Assembly (NCBI GenBank): GCA_965248805.1
Contig: CBDFKJ010000009.1
Location: forward strand, 1,240,001 to 1,304,000
DNA: 64,000 nucleotides
Direction: 5' to 3'
Origin: CBDFKJ01 sp965248805
GTDB lineage: Bacteria; Pseudomonadota; Alphaproteobacteria; UBA6615
The position numbers and the translations under genes were made by a program. Under the pieces are notes generated by a model, which made no database searches, was not told the origin of the DNA, and saw nothing but the letters and a program-made list of their open reading frames with translations. Positions 27,327 to 36,696 of the stretch are shown one piece after another. How positions within the stretch are numbered: the first letter of the stretch is position 1; each line of letters opens with the position of its first letter.

Positions 27327-27782
27327 ATGAGCATGAGATGGATGGTACCGGCGGCGGTCGGGTTGGCGCTGGCGCTGAGCGCGTCAGCAGGGGCCGCCGA
27401 GCATGAAGTCAAGATGCTGAACGAGGGTGCGGAGGGCGCCTTCGTGTTCGAGCCTGAACTTTTGCGCGTCCAGGCCGGGGACACGGTCCACTTCCAGGCG
27501 GTCGACCGCAATCACCGCGTCGGCAACAAGCGCGACATGCTGCCTGCGGGCGCCGAGCCGTTTCTGAGCCGGCGCAGCGAGGACTTGAGCGTGACCTTCG
27601 ATGTCCCCGGCGTGTATGGTTATGAATGCTTCGTGCACATCCACACCTTCGGCATGGTCGGGGTCATCGTTGTCGGCGATGATTTGTCGAACCTGGACGC
27701 CGTCAAGGACGCCGCGAGCAAGACCTCGCCGCGCGAGAGGGAGCGGTTCGAGCCCATTTTCGGCCGGCTCGAGGGCGGTTGA
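27327..27782 (+). CDS. Pseudoazurin-like periplasmic blue copper protein
   Basis: A cupredoxin of 151 residues with a signal peptide (about residues 1-23, ending SAGAA). ATG at 27327 follows GGGAGGAAG. The type-1 copper ligands are His in DRNHRVGNKRDMLPAGAEPF, which follows the pseudoazurin pattern, and Cys, His and Met in GYECFVHIHTFGMVGVIVVGD. The loop has one residue more than canonical pseudoazurin (C-x2-H-x4-M). It can be read as C-x2-H-x5-M, or as C-x4-H-x3-M, which is azurin spacing. It probably carries electrons for the adjacent cytochrome P460, now disrupted. Confidence 0.85.
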   Translation: MSMRWMVPAAVGLALALSASAGAAEHEVKMLNEGAEGAFVFEPELLRVQAGDTVHFQAVDRNHRVGNKRDMLPAGAEPFLSRRSEDLSVTFDVPGVYGYECFVHIHTFGMVGVIVVGDDLSNLDAVKDAASKTSPRERERFEPIFGRLEGG

Positions 27783-27827
27783 GCTTCCTTATTTAAGCGC
27801 GCTGCCGGTGTCGTTCGACGGTTGGAA

Positions 27828-28826
27828 ATGAGCGATACCGGCGGCGTCCGCCATATCCAGATCGGACCCGACGACGCCACGCGGCGGCTCGACCGCTGGC
27901 TGAAGCTGCGCTATCCGCAACTGCCCTACGGTTTGGTCGCGAAAATTCTGCGCACCGGGCAGGTGCGTGTCGATGGCCGCCGGGCCAAGCCGGACACTCG
28001 GCTGGCGGCGGGGCAGACCGTGCGTATTCCGCCCTTGGCGCCGCCGCCGACCCGGGCGCCTGGCGAGACGCTCTCGGCGTCCGACAGCGCGGCACTACAA
28101 GCGCGGGTTTTGCACATCGATGATGATGTCATTGCCATCGACAAGCCGTCGGGGCTTGCGGTGCAGGGGGGCACCGGCACGCGGCGGCATCTCAACGCCA
28201 TGCTTGAGGCGTTGCGTTATTCGGCGGCCGAGCCGCCGCGCTTGGTCCATCGCCTGGACAAGGACACCAGCGGCGTCTTGCTGCTGGCCCGCAACGCCAG
28301 ATCCGCCAAGCGGCTTGCCACCGCATTCAAGCAAGGCTGGATCGAGAAGGTCTATTGGGCGCTGGTCGTCGGCGTTCCGAGCCCGCGGCGCGGATCCATC
28401 GATATGCCGTTGGTCAAGCGCGGCGGCCGCGGCGGCGAGAAGGTCGTGGCTGACAGGGAGTTCGGCAAATCGGCGACAACCGACTTCGAGGTGATCGAGG
28501 TTGCCGGCCGGCGCACAGCGTGGCTGGCGCTGATGCCGCGGACCGGCCGGACGCATCAGCTTCGCGTCCATCTCGACGGCATCGGCAACCCGATCGTCGG
28601 CGACGGCAAGTATGGCGGCGCCGGCGCCTTCCTGCCCGGCGTGGCGCGGCGTCTGCACCTTCACGCGCGCTCGGTGCGGCTGTTTGACAGCCACGGGAAG
28701 GTCGCGTTGCATGTTGTCGCACCCCTCAGCGGCCACATGGCCGAGACCTGGGAATTCTTCGGGTTCGATGTGGCGGCCGCCGATGATGCGACCGCCGGCA
28801 TGACTGGCGAGTGGCGCGCCAAATGA
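27828..28826 (+). CDS. rluC: RluC/RluD-type 23S rRNA pseudouridine synthase
   Basis: Isomerises specific uridines of 23S rRNA. An N-terminal S4-like RNA-binding domain (TRRLDRWLKLRYPQL ... KILRTGQVRVDGRRAK) precedes the RluA-family catalytic domain. The active-site motif is PPRLVHRLDKDTSGVLLLAR with the catalytic Asp in HRLDKDT, and the later PRTGRTHQLRVHLDGIG motif is present. ATG at 27828 places the S4 domain correctly; a TTG two codons upstream is possible. The choice between RluC and RluD is based on general resemblance only. Confidence 0.87.
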   Translation: MSDTGGVRHIQIGPDDATRRLDRWLKLRYPQLPYGLVAKILRTGQVRVDGRRAKPDTRLAAGQTVRIPPLAPPPTRAPGETLSASDSAALQARVLHIDDDVIAIDKPSGLAVQGGTGTRRHLNAMLEALRYSAAEPPRLVHRLDKDTSGVLLLARNARSAKRLATAFKQGWIEKVYWALVVGVPSPRRGSIDMPLVKRGGRGGEKVVADREFGKSATTDFEVIEVAGRRTAWLALMPRTGRTHQLRVHLDGIGNPIVGDGKYGGAGAFLPGVARRLHLHARSVRLFDSHGKVALHVVAPLSGHMAETWEFFGFDVAAADDATAGMTGEWRAK

Positions 28827-28833
28827 CCATCTG

Positions 28834-29529
28834 ATGTCAATGAACGACGCACGGCGACTAGCGGTATTCGATTGCGACGGCACGCTTGTGGACAGCCTGC
28901 ACACCATCGTGGAGGCAATGACAGCAGCTTGGCGTGCCAGCGGATTGCCGGACCCGGAACCGACCAACGTGCGCTGGGTGATCGGCCTGCCGCTGGAACA
29001 GGCGATCGCGACTCTTGCGCCCGACGAGGCGCCGTCGCGCCATGCCGAGTTGGCCGACGGCTATCGGCAGGCCTTCTCCCAGATCCATGGTCGCCCCGCC
29101 CATCACGAACCCCTCTATCCGGGTGCGTTGGCCGCGATCGAGGCGTTGCAGGCGGCGGGCGTGTTGCTGGGTGTCGCCACGGGCAAGGGAATTCGCGGTC
29201 TGCGCACGACGCTTGAGCGGCACGATCTGGAGCAGCACTTTGTCACGTTGCAGACGAGCGATCGGGCGCGCGGCAAGCCGAACCCCGACATGCTTCTGCG
29301 CGCGATGGCAGATGTCGGTGCCGCACCGGAACACACGGTGATGGTCGGCGACACGGTCCATGACATGGGCATGGCCGTTAACGCCGGTGTCGCCGGTCTC
29401 GGCGTATCATGGGGCTGTCACGTCGGCGATGATCTGCGCGCGGCGGGGGCGGCTGAAGTCATCGATGAATTTGCGGCGCTGCCCGGCGCGTTCGATAAGC
29501 TGACCGGCGCCAGCGCGAGGACGGACTGA
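28834..29529 (+). CDS. HAD-family hydrolase (phosphoglycolate-phosphatase-like)
   Basis: A 231-residue haloacid-dehalogenase phosphatase. Motif I is FDCDGTLVDS (nucleophile Asp13, Asp15). Motif II is in GVATGKGIRG, the motif III Lys is in GKPNPDML and motif IV is VMVGDTVHDMGMA. A helical cap domain lies between motifs I and II. In alphaproteobacteria a HAD gene often follows rluC, as here, with 7 bases between them, and it overlaps the AsmA start (ATGA). The substrate is unknown. Confidence 0.85.
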   Translation: MSMNDARRLAVFDCDGTLVDSLHTIVEAMTAAWRASGLPDPEPTNVRWVIGLPLEQAIATLAPDEAPSRHAELADGYRQAFSQIHGRPAHHEPLYPGALAAIEALQAAGVLLGVATGKGIRGLRTTLERHDLEQHFVTLQTSDRARGKPNPDMLLRAMADVGAAPEHTVMVGDTVHDMGMAVNAGVAGLGVSWGCHVGDDLRAAGAAEVIDEFAALPGAFDKLTGASARTD

Positions 29530-31550
29530 TGCGTGTACGCACGTTGGTGAAACTGATAGCCGCCGTGGTCTTTGCGGGTGTCGCGGCGGTGGCTGCGGTC
29601 GTTCTGACCGTCGATCCCAACGACTACAAAGCCGAAATCGCGCAACAGGTCCGACGCGTCACCGGACGCGAGCTAGAAATCGGCGGCGATGTCAGTTGGC
29701 GTTTGGGCATGGCGCCGGCCTTCTCCATAGCCGACGTGCGCTTCGCCAATGCGCCGTGGGGCACCCGGGCGGCGATGCTCGAAGCCGATCGCTTCGAAAT
29801 CGAGCTGTCGCTGCTACCGCTATTGTCTGGCGAGGTGCGGGTCGATCGCCTTTTGATCGACGGTGCCGATGTCCTGGCCGAGACCGACCCAAAGGGGCAA
29901 CCGAACTGGGCGTTTGGCCCGACGGAGTCCGCCCGCGCGCCAGGCGGCGGCGACATCGTGCTCCCCAACATCGGCAATTTGGAGATCCGCAACGCGCGCC
30001 TCACCTTTCGCGATGGCCGCACCGAGGAGACGCTTGTCCTGGCCGTCGATCACGTGCTGGCGCAGGCATCGCCGTCCGGAAACCGCCTGCAACTGGAGGT
30101 CGCGGGAAGCTGGAACGACATCGGCTTCACAGGCGACGGTGAGATCGGGGCACTGCGGACGCTCGGCGGCGATGGCGATCCGTTCCCGGTGTTGCTGAAT
30201 GTCGCCGCCCTGGGGATCAGCGCGCGCATCGACGGCACGATCGACGCGCCGCTTGCCGGGTCCGGAATCGACCTCGGTGTCGACCTTGAGGCGGCCGACC
30301 TGACGGCCTTGGCGTCGGCGTTTGGCGCCGAGCTCCGTTCTTCGGGACCGGTCAAGATACTGACCAAGCTGCGCGGCGGTCCGGATCGCTTCGTGGTGCA
30401 GGATATCGCCGTCGTCGTCGGTCAAAGCGATCTGGCAGGCGAGACGTTGCTCGATCTGAGTGCCGCGGCCCCGCGCATCGAAGGGGCGCTGTCCTCGCGG
30501 CGGCTGGACTTGGAGGAGTTGCCGCTGCCGGTGGCCCCTGCCGCGGCGACGCCGGTCCCGGCAGCGCCTGTCGAACGCGTGTTTTCCGACGAGCCATTGC
30601 CGCTCGAGGCGCTGAAGCGTGTGAACGGCAAGATCGACCTGGACTTCGCGGAACTGATCACGCCGTCGCTGGCGCTGACCGACGTGCATGTGTCGATGTT
30701 GCTCGACAACGGCGCCCTGGCCGTGGAGCCCTACCGGGCGGGCGTGGCCGGCGGCCGCATCGAAGGTGCCGTGTCCATCGATACACGGCCGGCGACACCG
30801 GTGGTCAACGTCACCGTGGCATCGCGGGAGTTGGATATCGCGCTGCTGCTGCGCGAGTTCGTCGGCACCGACATGCTGGAAGGCCGCGCCAGCATTGACT
30901 TGGCCGTGCAAGGCCGTGGCGCTTCGTTGGCGCAGATCATGGGCAACCTCACCGGCCATTCGCGCCTGTTGATGGGCGAAGGCCGGGCGCGGACGGAAGG
31001 ACTGGACCTTGCCGTCGGCGGGCTATTTTCGCAGCAGGGCGACTGGACCGTCGTCAACTGTGTTGCAAACGACTTCGCCATCAATGACGGGATCGCGGTG
31101 TCGCAGGTCATGTTGGTCGACACGACGAACGTGACCGTGGTAGGCGAGGGGGATGTCAATCTACGCAGCGAGGAACTAGCCCTGAAGCTGACGCCCAGCC
31201 CAAAGTCCACCACGATCAACGTATCGGTGCCGGTGTGGGTGCGCGGGACCCTGGCGCAGCCGTCGTTCTTACCTGATAAAACAGCCGTTGTGCGCAAGCT
31301 CGGAGGCCTCCTCGGCGCGGTCGTGTTCCCGCCGGCCGCTTTGCTCGGCCTGGGCGAGCTTGGCGCCGGCGACAACGCGTGCCTGCAAGTCGCGGCCGGC
31401 GATGGCGGTGCCGTGCAGCCGGCCGAAGACGCCGGCGTGGTCGAGCGTGCCGGTGACGGCGTCCGCGACGCGGTGGAGGGCGCCGGCGAAGGCGTCCGCG
31501 ACGCTGTCGAAGGCGTCACGCGCGGCCTGCGCAATCTGTTGGGCGATTAG
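29529..31550 (+). CDS. AsmA-family protein
   Basis: A 673-residue envelope protein anchored by one N-terminal helix (LIAAVVFAGVAAVAAVVLTV). The AsmA N-terminal domain follows (DPNDYKAEIAQQVRRVTGRE, then DVSWRLGMAPAFSIADVRF), with a long beta-rich middle and the C-terminal AsmA repeat (LTGHSRLLMGEGRARTEGLD). AsmA-like proteins are bridge-like lipid-transport factors in the periplasm. The extreme C-terminus contains two near-identical amphipathic units (GVRDAVEGAGE and GVRDAVEGVTR). ATG overlaps the HAD stop. The gene is intact. Confidence 0.85.
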   Translation: MRVRTLVKLIAAVVFAGVAAVAAVVLTVDPNDYKAEIAQQVRRVTGRELEIGGDVSWRLGMAPAFSIADVRFANAPWGTRAAMLEADRFEIELSLLPLLSGEVRVDRLLIDGADVLAETDPKGQPNWAFGPTESARAPGGGDIVLPNIGNLEIRNARLTFRDGRTEETLVLAVDHVLAQASPSGNRLQLEVAGSWNDIGFTGDGEIGALRTLGGDGDPFPVLLNVAALGISARIDGTIDAPLAGSGIDLGVDLEAADLTALASAFGAELRSSGPVKILTKLRGGPDRFVVQDIAVVVGQSDLAGETLLDLSAAAPRIEGALSSRRLDLEELPLPVAPAAATPVPAAPVERVFSDEPLPLEALKRVNGKIDLDFAELITPSLALTDVHVSMLLDNGALAVEPYRAGVAGGRIEGAVSIDTRPATPVVNVTVASRELDIALLLREFVGTDMLEGRASIDLAVQGRGASLAQIMGNLTGHSRLLMGEGRARTEGLDLAVGGLFSQQGDWTVVNCVANDFAINDGIAVSQVMLVDTTNVTVVGEGDVNLRSEELALKLTPSPKSTTINVSVPVWVRGTLAQPSFLPDKTAVVRKLGGLLGAVVFPPAALLGLGELGAGDNACLQVAAGDGGAVQPAEDAGVVERAGDGVRDAVEGAGEGVRDAVEGVTRGLRNLLGD

Positions 31551-31575
31551 TCCCGACACCCGCGGGGCGGTACTC

Positions 31576-32274
31576 GTGCGTCGTTTGTACAAGGCCGCCT
31601 CGACCCGGGCAGCGGCGCATGGCTACACGGTTTTCTTGGACGAGCGCCCGCTACGCACGCCCAGCCAGCGACCGCTGGCGGTACCTTCCCGTTCCTTGGC
31701 CGAGGCCATCGCCACCGAGTGGATGGAGCAGGGCGAGACTGTTCATCCCGGCACGATGCTGCTGATGCGGCTGGCCGCGACCGCTATCGACCGGATAGCG
31801 CCAGATCCGGGCCCGACCATCGATCAGATCACGGCCTTCGGTCGCACCGACCTGGTCTGTTACCGGACCGACTCGCCGCAAGAGTTGGCGGCACGCCAGA
31901 CGGCCGCCTGGCAACCCTTGGTGGAGTGGGCCGCGGCGTCGCTCGATGCACAACTGGCGGTCACGACCCAGCTCGAACCCGTTGCGCAATCTCCGGGCGC
32001 GTTGGCGGCGCTGCGCGCGGCGGTCGCCGCGCACAGCGCTTTCGCGCTGGCGGCGCTGCATCAGGCAACGGCTGCGGCGGGTTCGGCTGTGGTGGCGCTG
32101 GCATTGGCCGGTGAGCGTCTTACCGCCGACGAGGCCTTCGCCGCGAGCCAGGTCGACGAGACTTTTCAAATGGAGCGTTGGGGCGAGGATCCGGTCCTGG
32201 AGCAGCGGCGCGCCGACATCCGCGCCAGCCTCGCCGCGTCGGCGCGCATGATCACGCTGTTGAGCCAACCGTAA
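31576..32274 (+). CDS. ATP12-family F1-ATPase assembly chaperone
   Basis: A 232-residue homologue of mitochondrial ATP12, which assists assembly of the F1 alpha subunit. It is found mainly in alphaproteobacteria and mitochondria and supports the taxonomic call. Recognisable segments are YTVFLDERPLRTPSQRPLAV, LAEAIATEWMEQGE, GRTDLVCYRTDSPQEL and ALAGERLTADEAFAASQVDE. The start is taken as GTG 31576 after GGGGCGG, 25 bases beyond the AsmA stop; upstream in-frame sequence overlaps AsmA and lacks similarity. Confidence 0.85.
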   Translation: MRRLYKAASTRAAAHGYTVFLDERPLRTPSQRPLAVPSRSLAEAIATEWMEQGETVHPGTMLLMRLAATAIDRIAPDPGPTIDQITAFGRTDLVCYRTDSPQELAARQTAAWQPLVEWAAASLDAQLAVTTQLEPVAQSPGALAALRAAVAAHSAFALAALHQATAAAGSAVVALALAGERLTADEAFAASQVDETFQMERWGEDPVLEQRRADIRASLAASARMITLLSQP

Positions 32275-32339
32275 CGCATCGCTGGCCCTGCCGCGTCCAT
32301 CTTGCTATTCCGGCAAAGGCGAGCAAGGCAGGGCCGCAC

Positions 32340-33840
32340 ATGCGCGACATTCTGGACGAACTGGAGGCACGGCGGCAACGCGCCCGCGAAGGCGGTGGCG
32401 AGCGCCGCGTCGCGGCACAACACGCGCGCGGCAAGCTCACGGCACGTGAGCGGTTGGAAGTGCTGCTCGACGAAGGCTCGTTCGAGGAGTGGGACATGTT
32501 CGTCGAGCATGATTGCCATGACTTCGGCATGGACGACCAGCGCATACCGGGTGACGGCGTGGTCACCGGCTGGGGCGCGATCAACGGTCGGCTGGTCTAC
32601 GTGCACTCCCAGGACTTCACCGTGTTCGGCGGATCGCTGAGCGACGCCCATGCGCGCAAGATCTGCAAGATCATGGACCAGGCGATGAAAGTCGGCGCGC
32701 CCGTGATCGGGCTCAACGATTCCGGCGGTGCGCGCATCCAGGAAGTCGTGGCATCGTTGGCCGGATACGCCGAGGTTTTCCAGCGCAATGTGCTGGCCTC
32801 GGGCGTCATCCCACAGATTTCGCTGATATTCGCCGGCGATGACCGACTTCATCTTCATGGTCGAGGACACCGCCTATATGTTCGTCACGGGGCCGGAGGT
32901 TCTGAAGACCGTCACCCACGAGACGGTGACGCACGAGGAGTTGGGCGGCGCCGTCACTCACACCACCAAGTCGGGGGTAGCCGACCTGTCGTTCGAGAAC
33001 GATGTTGACGCCTTGCTGCAGGCCCGCCGGTTCATTGACTTCCTGCCGGGGTCGAACCGCGAGCCACCGTCGCGGCGTCAGACCGACGATCCGCGTGACC
33101 GGGTCGAGCCGGCGTTGGACACGCTGGTGCCGAGTGATCCGTCGAGCCCATATGAAGGAGTTGATCGTGAAGGCGGCGGACGAGGGCGATTTCTTCGAGC
33201 TGCAACCCGACTACGCGCCGAATATCATCACCGGATTCGGTCGCCTCGAGGGCCGCACCGTCGGCTTTGTCGCCAATCAACCGATGGTGCTGGCGGGCTG
33301 TCTCGACATAGCCTCGGCGGTCAAGGCGGCGCGGTTCGTGCGCTTCTGCGATTGCTTCAACATCCCGATCGTGACGTTCGTCGACGTACCCGGGTTCCTG
33401 CCGGGCACGGCGCAGGAATATGGCGGCATCATCAAGCATGGTGCCAAGCTGCTGTTCGCCTATGCCGAGGCGACCGCGCCAAAGGTTACCGTGATCACGC
33501 GCAAGGCCTATGGCGGAGCGTAAATGACGTGATGGCCTCGAAGCACCTGCGCGGTGACGTGAACTACGCCTGGCCGACCGCGGAGATCGCGATGATGGGG
33601 CCGAAGGGTGCGGTGGAGATAATATTTCGCGAAGATCGCGGCGACCCGGCGAAGATCGAACGGCGCACCGAGGACTACCGTCGAAAGTTTGCCAATCCGT
33701 TCGTCGCCAGCCAAAAGGGCTTCATCGACGACGTCATCATGCCGCGCAACACGAGACTGCGGCTGTGCCGGGCGCTGGCGATGCTGGAGAACAAGCAGCT
33801 CGCGAACCCGGCCAAGAAACACGGCAACATTCCGTTATGA
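32340..33840 (+). pseudogene. pccB: Propionyl-CoA carboxylase beta subunit, three frameshifts
   Basis: The carboxyltransferase subunit that makes methylmalonyl-CoA from propionyl-CoA. Piece 1 (32340 to about 32838) reads from MRDILDELEARRQRAREGG to GVIPQISLIF. The GPCAGGAVYSP-type oxyanion segment expected next is gone, about 11 codons, and the frame changes to AMTDFIFMVEDTAYMFVTGP. Near 33150 a second shift leads to MKELIVKAADEGDFFELQPD. At 33520 two extra A bases create TAA inside the otherwise conserved RKAYGGAYDVMASKHLRGD. The last piece ends KKHGNIPL at 33840. GVASLAGYAEVF has become VVASLAGYAEVF. Four lesions make function very unlikely. Confidence 0.9.
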
Positions 33841-33918
33841 GCCGCCGTGGTAAGACCACGCCAATGAAGGCCTGACGCGACGGCGATGCGTTCGGCCCAG
33901 TCTCAACGTGGCGCATCG

Positions 33919-35891
33919 GTGTTTTCCAAGGTCCTGATTGCCAATCGCGGCGAGATTGCCTGCCGTATCATGCGCACATTGCGGCGCATGAGGATCGCTG
34001 CGGTGGCCGTGTACTCCGAGGCCGACGCCCGCGCGCCGCACGTGCGCCAAGCCGACGAGGCGGTGGCCATCGGCCCCGCTTCGTCGAAAGACAGCTACCT
34101 GTCGATCGAACGGATCCTACAGGCGGCGCGGCAAACGGGCGCCGAAGCGGTGCATCCCGGTTACGGCTTCCTCGCCGAGAATGCAGAATTTCGCGCGCGC
34201 GGTGACGGATGCCGGCCTGACATTCATTGGCCCGCCGGCGGCCGCTATCGCCGCCATGGGCGACAAGCTGGAGGCCAAGCGTCTGGCTGCGGCGGCCGGC
34301 GTCAATGTCATGCCCGGCACCGACAGGTCCGCCTACGGCGTCGATCAGGCGCTGACCAGCGCCTACGCCATCGGCTATCCGGTGATGCTGAAGGCGGCGG
34401 CCGGCGGCGGCGGCAAGGGCATGCGCATTGCACATGACCCCGCCGAGCTTCGGCGCAGCTTCGCATCGGCGCAGGGCGAGGCGCGCGGCGCCTTCGGCGA
34501 CGACCGCGTGTTTGTCGAAAAATACATCGACCAGCCGCGACACATCGAAGTGCAAGTCGTGGCCGACAACCACGGACACGTCCTGCATTTGGGCGAGCGC
34601 GAATGTTCGATCCAGTGGCGGCATCAGAAAATCGTCGAGGAGGCGCCGTCGCCGGGTCTCGATGACGCGGCACGCAAGACCATGGCGGCGCAGGCGGTCG
34701 CGCTCGCGCGCGCCGTCGATTATCGCTTTCCAGGAAGTGGAACCGCCGCTGTGGATGCCGGCACGGTCGAGTTCCTGATGAACACGCGTTTGCAGGTCGA
34801 GGCCGGTGACCGAGTTTGTCACCGGCCTCGACCTGGTCGAGACGATGGTCCGCATCGCTGCCGGTGAGCCACTGCCGATGAACCAACGCGACGTCCGCGC
34901 CGATGGCTGGGCGATCGAAGCACGGATCTATGCCGAGGATCCGGCGCGCAATTTCATGCCGTCGATGGGCCGGATCGCGCGCTGCATCGAGCCGAGGGAC
35001 GACGTGCGCGTCGACAGCGGCGTGGAGGAGGGCAGCGAGATCACGCGCCACTACGATCCGCTGCTGGCGAAGCTCTCGGCACACGGCACCGACCGGCCGT
35101 CGGCCATGGCCAGGCTCGCCGCCGGGCTCGACAGCTTTCATGTCGGTGGTGTGACCACCAACCTCGCGTTTCTGGCCGCCGTCGTCGCGCATCCGCGCTT
35201 CGCCGCCGGGCAACTGTCGACGCACTTCGTCACGCGGCAATTCGACAATGGCGTCGCCAGGGAGAGCCTGAGCGGCGATCGCCTGTCCAGGCTGGTGGCG
35301 GTCGCTGCGGTCGTGCACCATCGCGTTCAGACCCGCGACAGGGCGGGCGGCAATCGAAGCGGCCGGCGCGGCGTGGGCGGCGTGCCCTACATTGTGCGCA
35401 CCGGCGACACCGGTTTTCCCGTGACTGTTGACGCCGGCGAGGATGCCGACGTGGTCACTATCGCCGACGGGCCTGCGCTTACGCTGGCTACCGATTGGCG
35501 GCCCGGGGCGTTGTTTTTTCGCGGCCACGTTCAGTCCACACCCCTATGTGCCCTGGTCGAAAGGCGGGGCACGCGCTATCGGCTGCGCGAGGCCGGCCTG
35601 GAGATCGAGGCGGCGGTGCTCACGCCGCGTACGGCGAAGCTACACGATCTCATGCCCCGGAAGCCGCCGCCCGACCGGTCGGCCTTCGTGCTGTCGCCGA
35701 TGCCGGGCCTGCAGATCGCCGTGGCCGTGGCGCCGGGACAGCCGATCAAGGCCGGGGAGACGGTGGCGGTTGTCGAGGCCATGAAAATGGAGAATGTGTT
35801 GCGCGCGCCGCGCGATGGCGTCGTCGGCGCCGTTCACGCGCAGCCCGGAAGCAGTCTGACGGCCGATCAGGTGATCGTTGAATTCGAGTAG
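33919..35891 (+). pseudogene. pccA: Propionyl-CoA (acyl-CoA) carboxylase alpha subunit, multiply disrupted
   Basis: The biotin carboxylase/biotin carrier subunit partnering PccB. The N-terminal FSKVLIANRGEIACRIMRTL is in frame 1. An extra T near 34183 shifts the frame after PGYGFLAENAEF, and ATP-grasp sequence resumes (MLKAAAGGGGKGMRI, FVEKYIDQPRHIEVQV). At 34720-34790 the conserved AGTVEF...FLEMNTRLQVEHPVTE stretch is scrambled, and two bases are lost where HPVTE should be, giving a third frame from 34806. The carrier domain ends with the biotin site VEAMKMEN near 35790. The start is GTG 33919 by family alignment; ATG 33886 is in frame. Confidence 0.9.
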
Positions 35892-35979
35892 CCGAGCACC
35901 GCCCATCCCCGAAAATTTGCTTGGCCATGCGCGGCCGATCTTGGGCACTATGACGGACCGATCGGGCGAGGAATCGCTG

Positions 35980-36696
35980 ATGGCGATAAGCCGATACATC
36001 GTGGCAGGGCTACTGGCGACCAATGCCGCGTTGGCGAATGCACAGGCGGGTGCGGTCACAGAGGTGGACCTGGAACTGGTGCTCGCCGTCGATGTTTCAG
36101 GCAGCATCGACGACGTCGAGGCCGGGCTGCAGCGCCGTGGCTACCTGCAGGCAATTACCGATCCGCGTGTGCTCCACGCCATTCAAAGCGGCACCTTGGG
36201 CCGCGTTGCCGTTACCTACATCGAATGGGCCGGGAGCTACCATCAGCGCACCGTTGTCGATTGGACCCTGATCGAGGATGAGACCAGCGCGCGCGCCTTC
36301 GCCGCGTCCATCGGCGAGGCCCCCCTGTCAACCGCGGTGTGGACGTCGATCAGCATGGCGATCGATTATTCCGTGCCGTTGTTCGCCGATAATGGATTTG
36401 AAGGCCTTCGCCAGGTCATCGACATATCCGGAGACGGCTACAACAACCGCGGCCGCCCGGCGGAGGATGCACGCGACGCCGCCGTCGCCTCGGGTATCAT
36501 TATCAACGGCCTGCCGATCATGAACGATCGTCCCAACCGTTGGGGCGGCATGCCACCGCCCGATCTCGATCTCTACTACGAGCATTTCGTCATCGGCGGT
36601 CCGGGCTCGTTTCACGTTGTCGCACACGGCTTGGAGGCCTTCGCCGACGCCATTCTGCACAAGCTGATCCGGGAAATCGCCGCGCTTCCGCGGTGA
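35980..36696 (+). CDS. DUF1194 (VWA-like) secreted protein
   Basis: A 238-residue protein with a signal peptide (residues 1-23, ending ANAQA). ATG at 35980 follows GAGGAA. A von Willebrand A-type fold is indicated by the metal-ion site LVLAVDVSGSIDD and a later DISGDGYNNRG segment. DUF1194 proteins are common in alphaproteobacteria and their role is unknown. The stop overlaps the acylphosphatase GTG start. The gene has no lesions even though it directly follows the broken pcc genes. Confidence 0.82.
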   Translation: MAISRYIVAGLLATNAALANAQAGAVTEVDLELVLAVDVSGSIDDVEAGLQRRGYLQAITDPRVLHAIQSGTLGRVAVTYIEWAGSYHQRTVVDWTLIEDETSARAFAASIGEAPLSTAVWTSISMAIDYSVPLFADNGFEGLRQVIDISGDGYNNRGRPAEDARDAAVASGIIINGLPIMNDRPNRWGGMPPPDLDLYYEHFVIGGPGSFHVVAHGLEAFADAILHKLIREIAALPR

